NCBI GenBank assembly: GCA_000716465.1
Contig: JNWL01000009.1
Coordinates: 62,001-126,000, forward strand
Source: Streptomyces bikiniensis
GTDB lineage: Bacteria; Actinomycetota; Actinomycetes; Streptomycetales; Streptomycetaceae
Length of the DNA stretch: 64,000 nucleotides
Direction of reading: 5' to 3'
Made by a program: the position numbers and the translations under genes. Shown here one piece after another: positions 40,839 through 49,775 of this stretch. Each line of letters begins with the position of its first letter. The stretch's first letter is position 1. A model generated the notes under the pieces. The model did no database searches and was not told where the DNA came from. It saw nothing but the letters and a program-made list of their open reading frames with translations.

Positions 40839-42398
40839 ATGTCGGAACAACACACACCCGAACGGCACACACCCGAACGGCACGCACCCCGCACCCCCTC
40901 CGGCCCGAGCGCCTGGCTGGGACTCCTCGTCGTGCTCGGCCCCGTCCTGCTGGTCTCCATGGACGGTTCCATCCTGTACCTGGCGATGCCCCGGGTCAGC
41001 CAGGACCTCACCCCCACGGCCGACCAGGCCCTGTGGACCCTGGACGTCTACGGCTTCGCGGTCGGCTCGCTGCTGATCGCGTTCGGCACCGTCGGTGACC
41101 GGTACGGCCGTCTGAAGCTCCTGACGATCGGAGCGACCGTCTTCGGCCTCGCGTCCGCGGCGTCCGCCTTCGCCCCGAGTCCGGAACTCCTCATCGCGTC
41201 CCGCGCGCTGATGGGCGTGGCCGGAGCGACCCTCCTGCCGTCGGCCCTGGCCGTGCTGAGCGAGCTGTTCACCGACCCGCGGCGCCGGGCGCAGGCCATC
41301 GGCGTCTTCGCTGCGGCCTTCGCGGCGGGGTTCGCCATCGGCCCGGTCGTGGGCGGCTTCCTCCTCGAACGCTTCTGGTGGGGCTCGGTCTTCCTGATCA
41401 ACCTGCCCGTCATCGCCCTCTTCCTCGTCTTCGCGCCCGTCCTGCTCCGCGAGGTCGGCACGACCCGCCCCGGCCGCGTGGACGCCCTCAGCGTCGCGGC
41501 CTCCTCCATCGGCCTCCTGGCCCTCGTGTACGGCCTCAAGCACGCCGCCGCCGAAGGACCCTCGCCGCTCTCCGTCCTCGTGGGACCGGGCGGCCTGGTG
41601 CTCCTCACCCTGTTCGTGCGCCGGCAGCGGCACCTGGAGCACCCGTTGGTGGACTTCTCGCTCTTCCGCGACCGGGTCTTCACCATCGCGATCGTCACGG
41701 GCCTGCTGCCCCTGGCGGCCTGGTCGGCGACCGCCTACCTGTCGGGCGTCTACCTCCAGTCCGTCCTCGGCCTGCCCGTCCTGCGGGCGGCGCTTCTGGC
41801 CCTGCCCGGCGCGGTGGTCCTCATCGTGTCCTGCGTCGTCACACCCCTGGTGGTCGACCGCGTCGGCAAGCGGGCGATCCTCCTCGTCTGCCACTTCTCC
41901 ATCGCGGCGGGGCTGCTGTTCCTGCTCCCCACCGCCGTCACCGGCGGGATCGGCTGGTACGTCGCCTCCACGTCCGTCGCGGGCCTGGGCTACGGCATCT
42001 CCTTCAGTGTCGTCGCCGACACCGCGGTCGGCGCCGTCCCGGCCGAGCGGGCCGGTGCGGCCGGTGCGATCGCCGAGACCGGCAACGAGATCGGCAACGC
42101 CCTCGGCATCGCGCTCATCGGCTCCCTCGCCGCGCTCCTCTTCCGGCTCCAGGGCCCCGGCCTGGCTCCCACGCTCGACGAGACCCTGCAACTCCCCGGC
42201 CTCGCGGCCACGGTGGTCACGGACGCGAAGTCGGCCTTCGTCACCGGCCTGCACGCCGCCGTGACGGTGGCCGCCTTCCTGCACCTCGTACTCGGACTCC
42301 TGGCCCTCCGCTGGCTGCCCGGAACCGGGAAGGAGGAGCGGGCCCGGACCGTGTTCCCCGGGGAGGGGACGGAGTACGCGAGGAGCGCATCCCGCTGA
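40839..42398 (+). CDS. MFS drug exporter, 14-helix DHA2 type
   Basis: The 519-residue protein has 14 predicted membrane helices. DHA2 family motifs are motif C (AGFAIGPVVGGFL, about residue 165), the motif A loop GDRYGRLK (about 88-95), and VSMDGSILYLAMPRVSQDL in helix 1 with the D-hallmark of QacA/SmvA-type pumps. The N-terminus repeats HTPERHTPERHAP. These exporters expel cationic drugs or dyes by proton antiport. ATG 40839 has only a weak ribosome site. It is divergent from the MmyB-type XRE regulator, which probably controls it. Substrate is unknown. Confidence 0.93.
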   Translation: MSEQHTPERHTPERHAPRTPSGPSAWLGLLVVLGPVLLVSMDGSILYLAMPRVSQDLTPTADQALWTLDVYGFAVGSLLIAFGTVGDRYGRLKLLTIGATVFGLASAASAFAPSPELLIASRALMGVAGATLLPSALAVLSELFTDPRRRAQAIGVFAAAFAAGFAIGPVVGGFLLERFWWGSVFLINLPVIALFLVFAPVLLREVGTTRPGRVDALSVAASSIGLLALVYGLKHAAAEGPSPLSVLVGPGGLVLLTLFVRRQRHLEHPLVDFSLFRDRVFTIAIVTGLLPLAAWSATAYLSGVYLQSVLGLPVLRAALLALPGAVVLIVSCVVTPLVVDRVGKRAILLVCHFSIAAGLLFLLPTAVTGGIGWYVASTSVAGLGYGISFSVVADTAVGAVPAERAGAAGAIAETGNEIGNALGIALIGSLAALLFRLQGPGLAPTLDETLQLPGLAATVVTDAKSAFVTGLHAAVTVAAFLHLVLGLLALRWLPGTGKEERARTVFPGEGTEYARSASR

Positions 42399-42458
42399 CG
42401 GCACGGAGGCAGGCGTCCGGCCCCCTCGGCCCCCGAACGCCCCTCGGGAAGAAGGAGC

Positions 42459-43058
42459 TCAGGGCCCCGGCGCGGTCAGATAACGCTGGATCGTCGGCGC
42501 CAGCCACGCCACGATCTCCGCCCGCGTCAGCTCCACCGCCGGCGGCATGCGCAGCACGTACCGCGTGAGCGCCAACCCCAGGAGCTGCGACGCCATGAGC
42601 GCCGCCCGCGCCGGGACCTGCTCGGGGTCGGGGCACACCTGCCGGGCGGCCGGCAGCAGTTGGTCCCGCAGGACGCCCTGCATGCGCTCCGCCCCCGCCC
42701 GGTTGGTCGCGCCGACCCGCAGCAGGGCGGTGAGGACCTCGTTGTCCTCCCACATGTCGAGGAAGTGCTCGACGAGGATCCGCCCCGCCTCCCGCCGGCG
42801 GTCCGCCCCGCTCATGTCCGGCAGCCGGAGGTCGACGGCGACGGCCGCCACGAAGAGGCCCTCCTTGTTGCCGTAGTACCGCATCACCATCGACGGGTCG
42901 ATGTTCGCGTCCTTGGCGATGGCGCGGATGGTGGCGCGCTCGTAGCCGTCGGTCGCGAAGCGCTCGCGGGCCGCCGTGAGGATCGCGCCGCGAGTGGCGT
43001 CGGAGCGGCGGGGAGTGCCGGAGCCGGGAACCGTGGGGGTGCTGTCGCCGCCGTTCAT
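42459..43058 (-). CDS. TetR family regulator
   Basis: The 199-residue protein has the TetR HTH at about residues 18-66 (ATRGAILTAARERFATDGYE, RAIAKDANIDPSMVMRYYGNKEGLF) and a C-terminal domain with the TetR_C_7-like segment PARAALMASQLLGLALTRYVLRMPP. ATG 43058 is used. It is divergent from an FAD monooxygenase gene, and a dense set of GTTGGC/GCCAAC half-sites lies between them. It probably represses the monooxygenase, which could be a resistance or catabolic gene. It converges on the MFS gene. Confidence 0.92.
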   Translation of the reverse strand: MNGGDSTPTVPGSGTPRRSDATRGAILTAARERFATDGYERATIRAIAKDANIDPSMVMRYYGNKEGLFVAAVAVDLRLPDMSGADRRREAGRILVEHFLDMWEDNEVLTALLRVGATNRAGAERMQGVLRDQLLPAARQVCPDPEQVPARAALMASQLLGLALTRYVLRMPPAVELTRAEIVAWLAPTIQRYLTAPGP

Positions 43059-43091
43059 GACGACAAGCGTAGGCCGACAAACAGAGGCCCA

Positions 43092-43171
43092 CAACTGTTG
43101 GCCCACATCCGTTGACGCCTCTCCGAGCCTTCGGTACGTTGGTCAACGAGCGTTGGCCAACATTCGTTGGC
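43092..43171. promoter_or_regulatory. Cluster of GTTGGC/GTTGAC half-sites between tetR and the monooxygenase gene
   Basis: Best elements are GTCAAC-GAGC-GTTGGC (43142-43157, one mismatch), GCCAAC-ATTC-GTTGGC (43156-43171, perfect) and their shared 10-bp palindrome GTTGGCCAAC (43152-43161). Further half-sites occur at about 43092-43116 (CAACTGTTG, GTTGAC). The two symmetric 6-4-6 sites are offset by 14 bp. They probably form cooperative TetR operators close to both starts. Confidence 0.75.
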
Positions 43172-43213
43172 GCATGGGCGATGGCAAGCAGGCACCGGCA
43201 ACAGGAGGCCACC

Positions 43214-44653
43214 ATGGACGGCACCGCCACCCACCGCACCGTGATCGTCGTAGGCTCCGGCCCGACCGGCCTCCTCCTCGCCGGTGACCTCGCCGCGGCC
43301 GGCGTCACCGTGACCCTCGTGGAGAAGCGGCCGCGCGGGATCGGCAATCTCTCCCGCGCCTTCGGCGTACACGCCCGCACCCTGGAGCAGCTCGACGCGC
43401 GCGGCCTCGCCGACGAACTCCTCACCACCGGCGACACCATCACCGGCCTGCGGCTCTTCCGCCGCCTCTCGCTCGACCTGAGCACACTGCCCTCACGCTT
43501 CCCGTTCCTGCTCATCACCCCGCAGTACGAGGTCGAGCGGCTCCTGGAGCGGCGGGCCCGGCAGGCCGGGGTCGAGTTCGCGTACGAGAGCGAGGTCGTG
43601 GGGCTGCGGCAGGACGAGGAGGGGGTCGACCTCGACGTACGCGGCGCGGACGGGACGGTCGTCACCCGCCGGGCGGCCTACGTCGTGGGCGCCGACGGCC
43701 ACCGGAGCGCCGTGCGGGAGGCGATCGGCCTGGACTTCCCCGGTTCCTCCGTCATCAGGTCGCTGATCCTCGCCGATGTCCGGCTGGCCGAGAAGCCCGA
43801 GGGAGTCCTCACCGTCGACGGACGCGGCGACGCCTTCGCGATGATCGCCTCCTTCGGCGACGGCTGGTACCGGATCATGGGCTGGAACCGCCGGAACGAG
43901 GTCCCCGACGACACCCCGCTCGCCCTCGACGAGGTCAGGGACATCACCCGCCGTGCCCTGGGGAGCGACTACGGCATGCACGACGCCCGCTGGCTCTCCC
44001 GCTTCCACAGCGACGAGCGCCAGGCACCGCACTACCGGGTCGGGCGGGTCTTCCTCGCGGGGGACGCCGCGCACATCCACTCCCCGGCCGGCGGACAGGG
44101 CATGAACACCGGCCTCCAGGACGCCGCCAACCTGAGCTGGAAACTGGCCATGACCGTCCGGGGCCGGGCGCCCGAAGGGCTCCTCGACAGCTACGAGACC
44201 GAGCGCCACCCGGTCGGCAGGTCGGTACTGCGCAGCAGCGGCGGACTGGTCCGGCTGGCCCGCACGCGGAACCCGCTCCTGCGCGCCGCCCGCGCCCTGA
44301 CCTCGGCGTTCGTCACCATGGCCCCGCCCGTCCAGCGCAAGGCCCTGGGCCGGATCACCGGAATCGGCTACGCCTACCCGGCCCCCCGCGGCGCCCACCG
44401 TCTCACCGGCACCCGCGTCCCCGACGTCGCCCTGAGGGGCGGCCGGCTCCATGAGGCATTGCGCGGCGGCCGGTTCGTACTGATCACACCTGGGACGTAC
44501 GAAGGCCCCGCTGTCCGCGAGGGGCGGCTGACCGTGGAGCGCTGGGCGGGCGACCGCCGGACGACCGTCCTGGTACGGCCCGACGGATACGTGGCCTGGG
44601 CGGCGGAGGACGCGTCCGCGATCGAGGAGGCGGTGTCCCGACACCTGGGCTGA
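43214..44653 (+). CDS. FAD-dependent aromatic monooxygenase (PHBH fold)
   Basis: The 479-residue protein has all three PHBH-family fingerprints: the N-terminal GxGxxG (VIVVGSGPTGLLLAGDLAAAG, about residues 8-28), the DG motif VVGADGHRSAVR (about 155-166), and the GD motif VFLAGDAAHIHSPAGGQGMN (about 279-298). The C-terminal thioredoxin-like domain (about 395-479) is shortened. Relatives hydroxylate phenols, polyketides or rifamycins (Rox). ATG 43214 has GGAGG 9 bp ahead. The partner TetR regulator is divergent, and a drug-inactivation role fits this arrangement and the nearby MFS pump, but a catabolic role is equally possible. Confidence 0.92.
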   Translation: MDGTATHRTVIVVGSGPTGLLLAGDLAAAGVTVTLVEKRPRGIGNLSRAFGVHARTLEQLDARGLADELLTTGDTITGLRLFRRLSLDLSTLPSRFPFLLITPQYEVERLLERRARQAGVEFAYESEVVGLRQDEEGVDLDVRGADGTVVTRRAAYVVGADGHRSAVREAIGLDFPGSSVIRSLILADVRLAEKPEGVLTVDGRGDAFAMIASFGDGWYRIMGWNRRNEVPDDTPLALDEVRDITRRALGSDYGMHDARWLSRFHSDERQAPHYRVGRVFLAGDAAHIHSPAGGQGMNTGLQDAANLSWKLAMTVRGRAPEGLLDSYETERHPVGRSVLRSSGGLVRLARTRNPLLRAARALTSAFVTMAPPVQRKALGRITGIGYAYPAPRGAHRLTGTRVPDVALRGGRLHEALRGGRFVLITPGTYEGPAVREGRLTVERWAGDRRTTVLVRPDGYVAWAAEDASAIEEAVSRHLG

Positions 44654-44715
44654 GCCGTTTCCTTCGAACGGGACGTCGGGGTCGAGCCCGCCAGGACACC
44701 CCCGGGGCGACGAAG

Positions 44716-45207
44716 TCACGCGCCGCGCTTGTGGAGCACACCCAGACAGTGCTGCTCCGGACCGGACACGTGGTCGCCCCGGCGCGGCGGGAAGAACACC
44801 GCGCAGACGCCGGCAGGCCGGGTGAGGACGCTGGACTGCTCCCCGAACGTGAGGAGGTCGTTGACGTCATGACGGCAACCGACCGAGTCGAGGTCGGCGA
44901 TCAGCTCCTCGCGGAGCACCGTGGACGGGTACGACTCGGAATCCGGCAGGACCGGGGGCGGCAGCCTGACCACCGCGCCCGGCGAGAGCCTGATCCACGG
45001 TCCGCTCACGCTGTGCCGGGTGACGACCAGCTCCAGACCGCCCCAGGCGTAGGGGTAACCGTCGACGTCGGGCCCCAGGAGGCGGATGGCGGGATGCGGA
45101 CGCCCCGGGCCGAGGAGGTCTTCGGCCTCGGACAGCGGCATGCCGCAGTGAAGGGGCCCGATCCGGCCCGTCCGGGCGAAGTCGACAAGCAGGCTCGTCA
45201 AGGTCAC
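44716..45207 (-). CDS. Unrecognised soluble protein with SMI1-like features
   Basis: The 163-residue protein has no signal or membrane helix. The N-terminal segment TGRIGPLHCGMPLSEAEDLLGPGRPHPAIRLLGPDVDGYPYAWGGLELV is a compact alpha/beta module of the kind found in small immunity-like families, followed by two Cys-containing strands. GTG 45207 is the only acceptable start near GGAGGTGG. A family cannot be named and the role is open. It converges on the monooxygenase gene. Confidence 0.65.
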   Translation of the reverse strand: MTLTSLLVDFARTGRIGPLHCGMPLSEAEDLLGPGRPHPAIRLLGPDVDGYPYAWGGLELVVTRHSVSGPWIRLSPGAVVRLPPPVLPDSESYPSTVLREELIADLDSVGCRHDVNDLLTFGEQSSVLTRPAGVCAVFFPPRRGDHVSGPEQHCLGVLHKRGA

Positions 45208-45459
45208 GACGGTGACCGTGCCACCTCCGTGCGCCGGCCCTCACCCGGATATCGGTCGCGGAGCACCGACCGGCGGAGGCCGCACGGTCAGGCGCGACCG
45301 ATGAGACGGCCGGACCGGACGCGCGCCTCATCGGCCGACGCGTGACGGCGGTCGCGGACCGGGACAGGACGCCGACCGACCTCGGGCCGCCCCTCGGCCT
45401 TGCCGAACCCCACCAAAAACTCGTCGAGTTCACCCCGGACGGGCCGTACTGTGACCGGC

Positions 45460-45789
45460 ATGGCCCACGCCAAGACCTCCTACGTCTGCCTGCCCTGCCG
45501 GGCCTCCTACAAGCAGCCCTACCGCGGTGACCACGACCGGATCTGCCCGCGCTGTGCCGAGCCCCTGATCCATGTGGGGTCGGCCTTCGCAACGCCGCGG
45601 CGACGCGACACCGCCGCCTGGCGAACCCTGGCTGTACTCCTGAACGCCGGTGTCCGCTTCCACAAGAGCTGCTGTGGCGGCCCCGGCTACCGTCCCCGCA
45701 CACTCGGCGAGGTCCGCGAGCGGATCGCGTACGCGCGAAGGACCGGTGAACCGTTCGCGCGTGCGTTGGTGCGCCAGGAGCTGCCGTAA
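45460..45789 (+). CDS. Small zinc-ribbon-like protein
   Basis: The 109-residue protein has two CxxC pairs, CLPC (residues 10-13) and CPRC (about 28-31), which with the intervening HDRI segment form a zinc ribbon. The remaining residues are Arg-rich, with two adjacent Cys in the SCCGGPGYRPRTLGEVRERIAYARR segment. Similar proteins are common and unnamed in actinomycetes. ATG 45460 was chosen; upstream frame is low-quality. Binding to nucleic acid or a protein partner is plausible but not shown. Confidence 0.72.
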   Translation: MAHAKTSYVCLPCRASYKQPYRGDHDRICPRCAEPLIHVGSAFATPRRRDTAAWRTLAVLLNAGVRFHKSCCGGPGYRPRTLGEVRERIAYARRTGEPFARALVRQELP

Positions 45790-45900
45790 CCCCGGGCACC
45801 GTGACCTCGGCCGGCACGCGGGTGACAAGGACCGTGTCCCTTCTGGCCGCGCTCACCGGATGCGAGCGGTCCTCACCAGCCGTCAGGAAGACGCGCGCGG

Positions 45901-46437
45901 TTACGGACGGGTCGTCCCCGGGAGGCAGGTGACCGCCGGGTTGTACGTGGTGAACTGGCCCTCGGGGTTCTTCTTCCACAGCCAGAGGTGCAGGGCGTAG
46001 TGGACGGGCTGCCCGGGGAAGTTGCCGCGGTGGGGGCCCTTGAAGGGCACCCCGAACATGCTCGGCCGGTCGTCGTCCGTCTTCGGGTTCTGGTCGCGGT
46101 CGTGGACCAGCCACTCCACGCCGACGAGCCGCTTGCCGCCCCTGCCGTCGTCCTCGTAGAAGAGGGCGGTGGGCTTGGCCGGGTCCGTCGAGTTGTCGTG
46201 GGCGTGGTTGAAGTGCGGGTATCCGAGCGCGCCCGTCCCGCCCGCCCGGTCGAAGACGCAGTACCGATCGGGCTTGTAGCCGGCCCGCACACCGTTCGCA
46301 TGGTGCTGGTACGGAGCGGTCGCCCGATAGGCGACCGCCTTGTCCGCGGCCGCCCTGCCGGGCTCGGATCCGGCGGCGGCCGGCCCCACGGCGAGCGCAG
46401 TGGCGCCGACCAGGACCAGGGCGAGCGTACGGGCCAT
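45901..46437 (-). CDS. Secreted protein, unknown family
   Basis: The 178-residue protein has a signal peptide (about 1-22, AVGPAAAG end) and a mature region with TAPYQHHANGVRAGYKPDRYCVFDRAGGTGALGYPHFNHAHDN and SMFGVPFKGPHRGNFPGQPVHYALHLWLWKKNPEGQFTTYNPAVTC. Conserved-looking His, Trp and two Cys suggest a metal- or disulfide-stabilised fold. ATG 46437 follows GAGGAG by 8 bp. I know no function for this family. It is a single minus-strand gene. Confidence 0.82.
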   Translation of the reverse strand: MARTLALVLVGATALAVGPAAAGSEPGRAAADKAVAYRATAPYQHHANGVRAGYKPDRYCVFDRAGGTGALGYPHFNHAHDNSTDPAKPTALFYEDDGRGGKRLVGVEWLVHDRDQNPKTDDDRPSMFGVPFKGPHRGNFPGQPVHYALHLWLWKKNPEGQFTTYNPAVTCLPGTTRP

Positions 46438-46692
46438 GTGCGAACTCCTCGACGACGGTGGCGCGCGGATGCCCCACCACACCTTCCCCCGCCGGCCCCG
46501 CCCCTCCCACGAACGGTCCGGACGGAGGACACCCGACCGGACGATCCCCGGCCCGCCGGGCGAGGTAGTCGAGCGAGCGGACGTCGACACGGAGATCACC
46601 GCAAGACGACCGGCACCGGATCGGGCCACAAGCCGACCGAGCGGCGCGCCGATCAGAAGGCGCTGACCGGCGCGGGACGGTGGGACCCGGCG

Positions 46693-47058
46693 ATGAAGAC
46701 GGACGTCGACGAACGCCGCCGCGAGTTCGGCACCGAGTACGGCACGCACGACACGTACATCGCCGACGTCTTCGCCCCCCCCGCCGAGGACCTCTTCCGG
46801 CGGGCGGCCGAGCGCGGCCGGACCGTCGACACGACCGAGCCCGAGTACCCCTTCGTTCCCGGCGTCTCCCTCGGCTTCACCCGCCGGACCATCCAAGAGG
46901 TGCCCCGCACCGCGCAGGGGCTCCCGGTCCGCGTCACCTCTGTCCTGGTCGCGGGCGAGCACTCCCACGACCGGTGTCCGGGCCGCGACCCGGGCCCGGT
47001 CGACGGTGCGCCGGGAGCCTGCGGCGGCGGTCGCCCTCGCGGACGGCGAGCACGGTGA
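46693..47058 (+). CDS. Possible hypothetical protein, doubtful
   Basis: The frame encodes 121 residues. The first 90 (MKTDVDERRREFGTEYGTHD, AEDLFRRAAERGRTVDTTEPEYPFVPGVSLGFTRR, EVPRTAQGLPVRVTSVLVAGEHSHDR) have coding-like composition and plausible helices. The last 30 are Gly/Arg-rich and look like read-through noise. No family match. The frame may be the intact 5' part of a gene whose 3' part decayed. The region between 46438 and 47499 holds no better candidate. Confidence 0.35.
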   Translation: MKTDVDERRREFGTEYGTHDTYIADVFAPPAEDLFRRAAERGRTVDTTEPEYPFVPGVSLGFTRRTIQEVPRTAQGLPVRVTSVLVAGEHSHDRCPGRDPGPVDGAPGACGGGRPRGRRAR

Positions 47059-47499
47059 CCCACCCGGCCGGGGCGTGAGGGAGGCCGGGTGCGGCAGGAC
47101 GGGAAACCGACCGGGCTCCCGGGCCGGCGGGTCGGACGCCGAACACCTCCCCCGACGGCACGGGGGCTTCGTGCGTTGCGATCCTCACCCCGACCTGACC
47201 GGCGCTCCCGATCGGTGGCCACGCCGGGAACGCCCGGCGAGAGGAGCTTCGGGATCCGCACCCGGACCTCGGAAGCCGGCGCCTTCGCCTCCTGGACGAC
47301 CACCTTGCCGATTCCTCCCCCGGAGAGTCGCTGCCACCGGCCGGAGGGGGTAGGGGCGACGGTGGAAACGACCATCCCTTTCCGGAGAGCGGGACACGAT
47401 GCGAGAGAAGAACGAGCAGGCCGGCGGGTGCGGCGTCCGCGAAGTGGAAGCGGTACGGCCGCGCCGTGCCGCCGCCGTCCACGTCGTGACGGTCCTGCG
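47059..47499. other. Gene-free stretch before the APC permease
   Basis: The 441 bases hold only GC-biased open frames without ribosome sites. A minus-strand stretch at about 47215-47390 (VVSTVAPTPSGRWQRLSGGG, then VVVQEAKAPASEVRVRIPKL) has good third-position GC but no start context or family match. No strong hairpin seen. Confidence 0.6.
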
Positions 47500-48843
47500 G
47501 TGAGCGCCGGAACGGACAGTGCGTCCCCGTCCGGGCTGCGCCGCACCCTGACCACTCCCTTGCTCTACTTCTTCATCCTCGGCGACGTCCTGGGCGCCGG
47601 GGTGTACGTGCTGGTGGGGCAGGTCGCCGCCGCGTCCGGGGGCGCGGTGTGGGTCCCGCTCCTCGTGGCGCTGGTGCTGGCCATGCTGACCGCCGCCTCC
47701 TACGCGGAACTGGCGACGAAGTTCCCCCGGGCGGGCGGTGCCTCCCACTACGCGACCCGGGCTTTCGGCCCGGCGGTGGGGTTCGTCGCCGGATTCTGCA
47801 TGCTGGCGGCCGGCATCGTCTCGGTCGCCGCGCTCGCCCGTGGCTTCGCCGGCGACTACCTCGGTGCCTTCGTCACCCTGCCCGTCGCACTGGTCGCCGT
47901 GCTCTTCCTCGTCCTGCTGGCCCTGGTCAACGCCCGGGGCATCAAGGAGTCCACCCGCGCCAACACCGTCGCCACCCTGGTCGAGGTCGGCGGTCTGGTG
48001 GTCGTCGTGGTGCTCGGCGCCGTCCTGCTGCTGCGCGGAGAGGGCGACCCGGCACGTCTCGTCCAGCTGGGCACGTCCGAGAAGGGCGTGGCGGCGGCCG
48101 TGCTGAGCGGATCCGTCCTGGCCTTCTACTCCTTCGTCGGCTTCGAGACCTCGGTGAACGTCGCCGAGGAGACCCGGGACCCCCGGCGCTCCTACCCCCG
48201 CGCCCTGTTCGGCGCGCTCGCCACCGCCGGGGCCGTCTACGTCCTGGTCGGCGTCGCCGCCTCGGCCGCCGTGCCCACCGATGTCCTCGCCTCTTCCAGC
48301 GGCCCCCTCCTGGAGGTCGTCCGCGAAGCCGGCGGCGTCCCCCCGAAGCTGTTCAGCGCCATCGCCCTGGTCGCCGTCGCCAACGGGGCACTGCTCACGG
48401 GCATCATGGCCTCGCGCCTGGCGTACGGGATGGCACGCGACGGGCTGCTGCCCGGCGTCCTGACCCGGGTGCTGCCCGGCCGCCGCACACCCTGGACCGC
48501 GATCGCGGCCACCACCGCTCCCGCCCTGCTGCTGGCCCTGACCGGCAACGTCGCCACTCTGGCGTCCACCCTGGTGCTGCTGCTCCTGGTGGTCTTCCTG
48601 ATCGTCAACACGGCCGTTCTCGTGCTGCGCTCCGACCCGGGTGAGCCCGGCCATTTCCGTGCACCGACCCTGCTGCCCGTCCTCGGCGCCGCCTCGTGCG
48701 TGCTGCTCGCCACCCAGATCGAGGCCGAGGTGTGGCTGCGCGGCTCGGCGGTCCTCGCCCTGGCGGTGGTCCTCGCCGTGGTCGCGGCCAAGCGGCGCCG
48801 CCGCCCGGAGGCGGACGACGTGAAGGCCCGGACGACCGGGTGA
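47500..48843 (+). CDS. APC superfamily amino acid permease
   Basis: The 447-residue protein has about 12 membrane helices. The family consensus is visible: LYFFILGDVLGAGVYVLVGQVAA (helix 1 with the unwound GAG segment), ASYAELATKFPRAGGASHYATRAFG in helix 2/3, and YSFVGFETSVNVAEETRDPRRSYPRAL (the typical loop of YjdE/GadC-like permeases). Substrates are amino acids or polyamines. GTG 47500 starts the protein before helix 1; there is no clear ribosome site, and longer frames are Arg-rich noise. A decayed response regulator lies just behind it. Confidence 0.9.
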   Translation: MSAGTDSASPSGLRRTLTTPLLYFFILGDVLGAGVYVLVGQVAAASGGAVWVPLLVALVLAMLTAASYAELATKFPRAGGASHYATRAFGPAVGFVAGFCMLAAGIVSVAALARGFAGDYLGAFVTLPVALVAVLFLVLLALVNARGIKESTRANTVATLVEVGGLVVVVVLGAVLLLRGEGDPARLVQLGTSEKGVAAAVLSGSVLAFYSFVGFETSVNVAEETRDPRRSYPRALFGALATAGAVYVLVGVAASAAVPTDVLASSSGPLLEVVREAGGVPPKLFSAIALVAVANGALLTGIMASRLAYGMARDGLLPGVLTRVLPGRRTPWTAIAATTAPALLLALTGNVATLASTLVLLLLVVFLIVNTAVLVLRSDPGEPGHFRAPTLLPVLGAASCVLLATQIEAEVWLRGSAVLALAVVLAVVAAKRRRRPEADDVKARTTG

Positions 48844-48877
48844 GGACACGAGAGGTCCGGCGCCCGCGTCACCACCC

Positions 48878-49090
48878 GTGACGGTCCTGCTCGTCGAGGA
48901 CGACGGGCTGATCCGGCGGTCCGTCGCGACGGTCCGGAACGTCACGACCACCGCGTGCTCGTCGCCGCCCACGGGCTGACCGGGCTCGAACTCCTCCGAG
49001 AGGGGCGGCACGACCTGCTGCTGGACGCGATGCCGCTCGACGTGATGCCGCCGGACCCGGAGGGGACGCCCCGGGTGCGGCGCGGCCCGG
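48878..49090 (+). pseudogene. Response-regulator receiver domain, frameshifted remnant
   Basis: From GTG 48878 the frame reads VTVLLVEDDGLIRRSV and stops at TGA 48977-48979. The neighbouring frame then continues with RVLVAAHGLTGLELLREGRHDLLLDAMPLDVMPPDPEG (about 48952-49065). Together they cover beta-1 to beta-3 of a CheY-like receiver (LVEDDxLIRRS, GLTGLELLREGRHDLLLLDVMLPD). A segment between them is deleted, and the phosphoacceptor region is duplicated or altered (LLLDAMPLDVMPPD). No output domain follows. Clearly inactive. Confidence 0.75.
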
Positions 49091-49775
49091 GACGCGGGCG
49101 CCTCCAGGACGGTGCCTCCCGCGGAAAGAGAGGCGACGCCCACGGGGCGACCGGTGGCCGCGTGATCGACGGGACGAGGGACCGACGAGCGGCTCACGAC
49201 ACACGGGTACGGACGCGGATCCGGCCAAACGGCCCTCACTTTCTGGGCTCTTTCCCGGCCGACACGTGCGGTTGACCCCGCGTGCGACTTTACTCGCCTA
49301 TGGTTTTCTTGACCATTGATTGGGCATCTCTTTGTCTGATCCATAGGTGTGAGCCTGCCGGAAGGGAAGAACGTGCTGCGAGCCACGACGACCCGGAGCA
49401 CATCGGCGTTCCGTGCCGTCCCGTCGCCCGCGTCCCCGTTCCTCGCCGTCGCGGCTTCCCTCACGCACGCCCACGCCCCTGGTCACCCCGCCGTCGGCAG
49501 CCGAGCCGGGACCACCCCGTCCGGTCCGGCGCCGCACGGCGGGACCTCGACGCTTCCGGCCCGTCGTTCGTCGGAGATCCCGAACGGAGGACGGGTGACC
49601 GGACCCGGCCACGCCGCACCCGGCGCCGTGCACGTCCGCGCGTCGAGCAGATCCGGGGCCCCCTACGAGGCCCCACTCCGGATGTTCCGCCGCTGACCGG
49701 GCGGAACGGCCCCCCACATCTCCGTCATGCAAGCCCGACGTGCCGTCACGGCGCGCCAGGAGGAATCACCACACC
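49091..49775. other. Long stretch without a convincing gene, with an AT-rich window
   Basis: The region holds only weak open frames. One with VLRATTTRSTSAFRAVPSPA has GGAAGGG upstream, but it lacks homology and has biased composition. At about 49262-49350 the base composition drops sharply (GACTTTACTC, TATGGTTTTCTTGACCATTGATTGG). TTGACC at 49309-49314 could be a -35 box. This may be the promoter of the carbonic anhydrase gene, about 430 bp upstream, or a relic junction. Confidence 0.5.

Noticed and set aside
45288..45473. 61-codon minus-strand frame overlapping the zinc-ribbon start
   Set aside because: Coding-like composition, but its start lies inside the divergent gene and there is no ribosome site or family. 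Not strong enough to list.
46934..47482. 180-codon minus-strand frame in the gene-free stretch
   Set aside because: Arg/Pro/Ser-rich, no ribosome site and no match. Considered noise.
49349..49696. 115-codon frame after the AT-rich window, with GGAAGGG ahead of an internal GTG
   Set aside because: Composition is Ala/Pro/Ser/Arg-rich throughout and no fold or homologue is visible. It could be a secreted peptide but the evidence is too thin.
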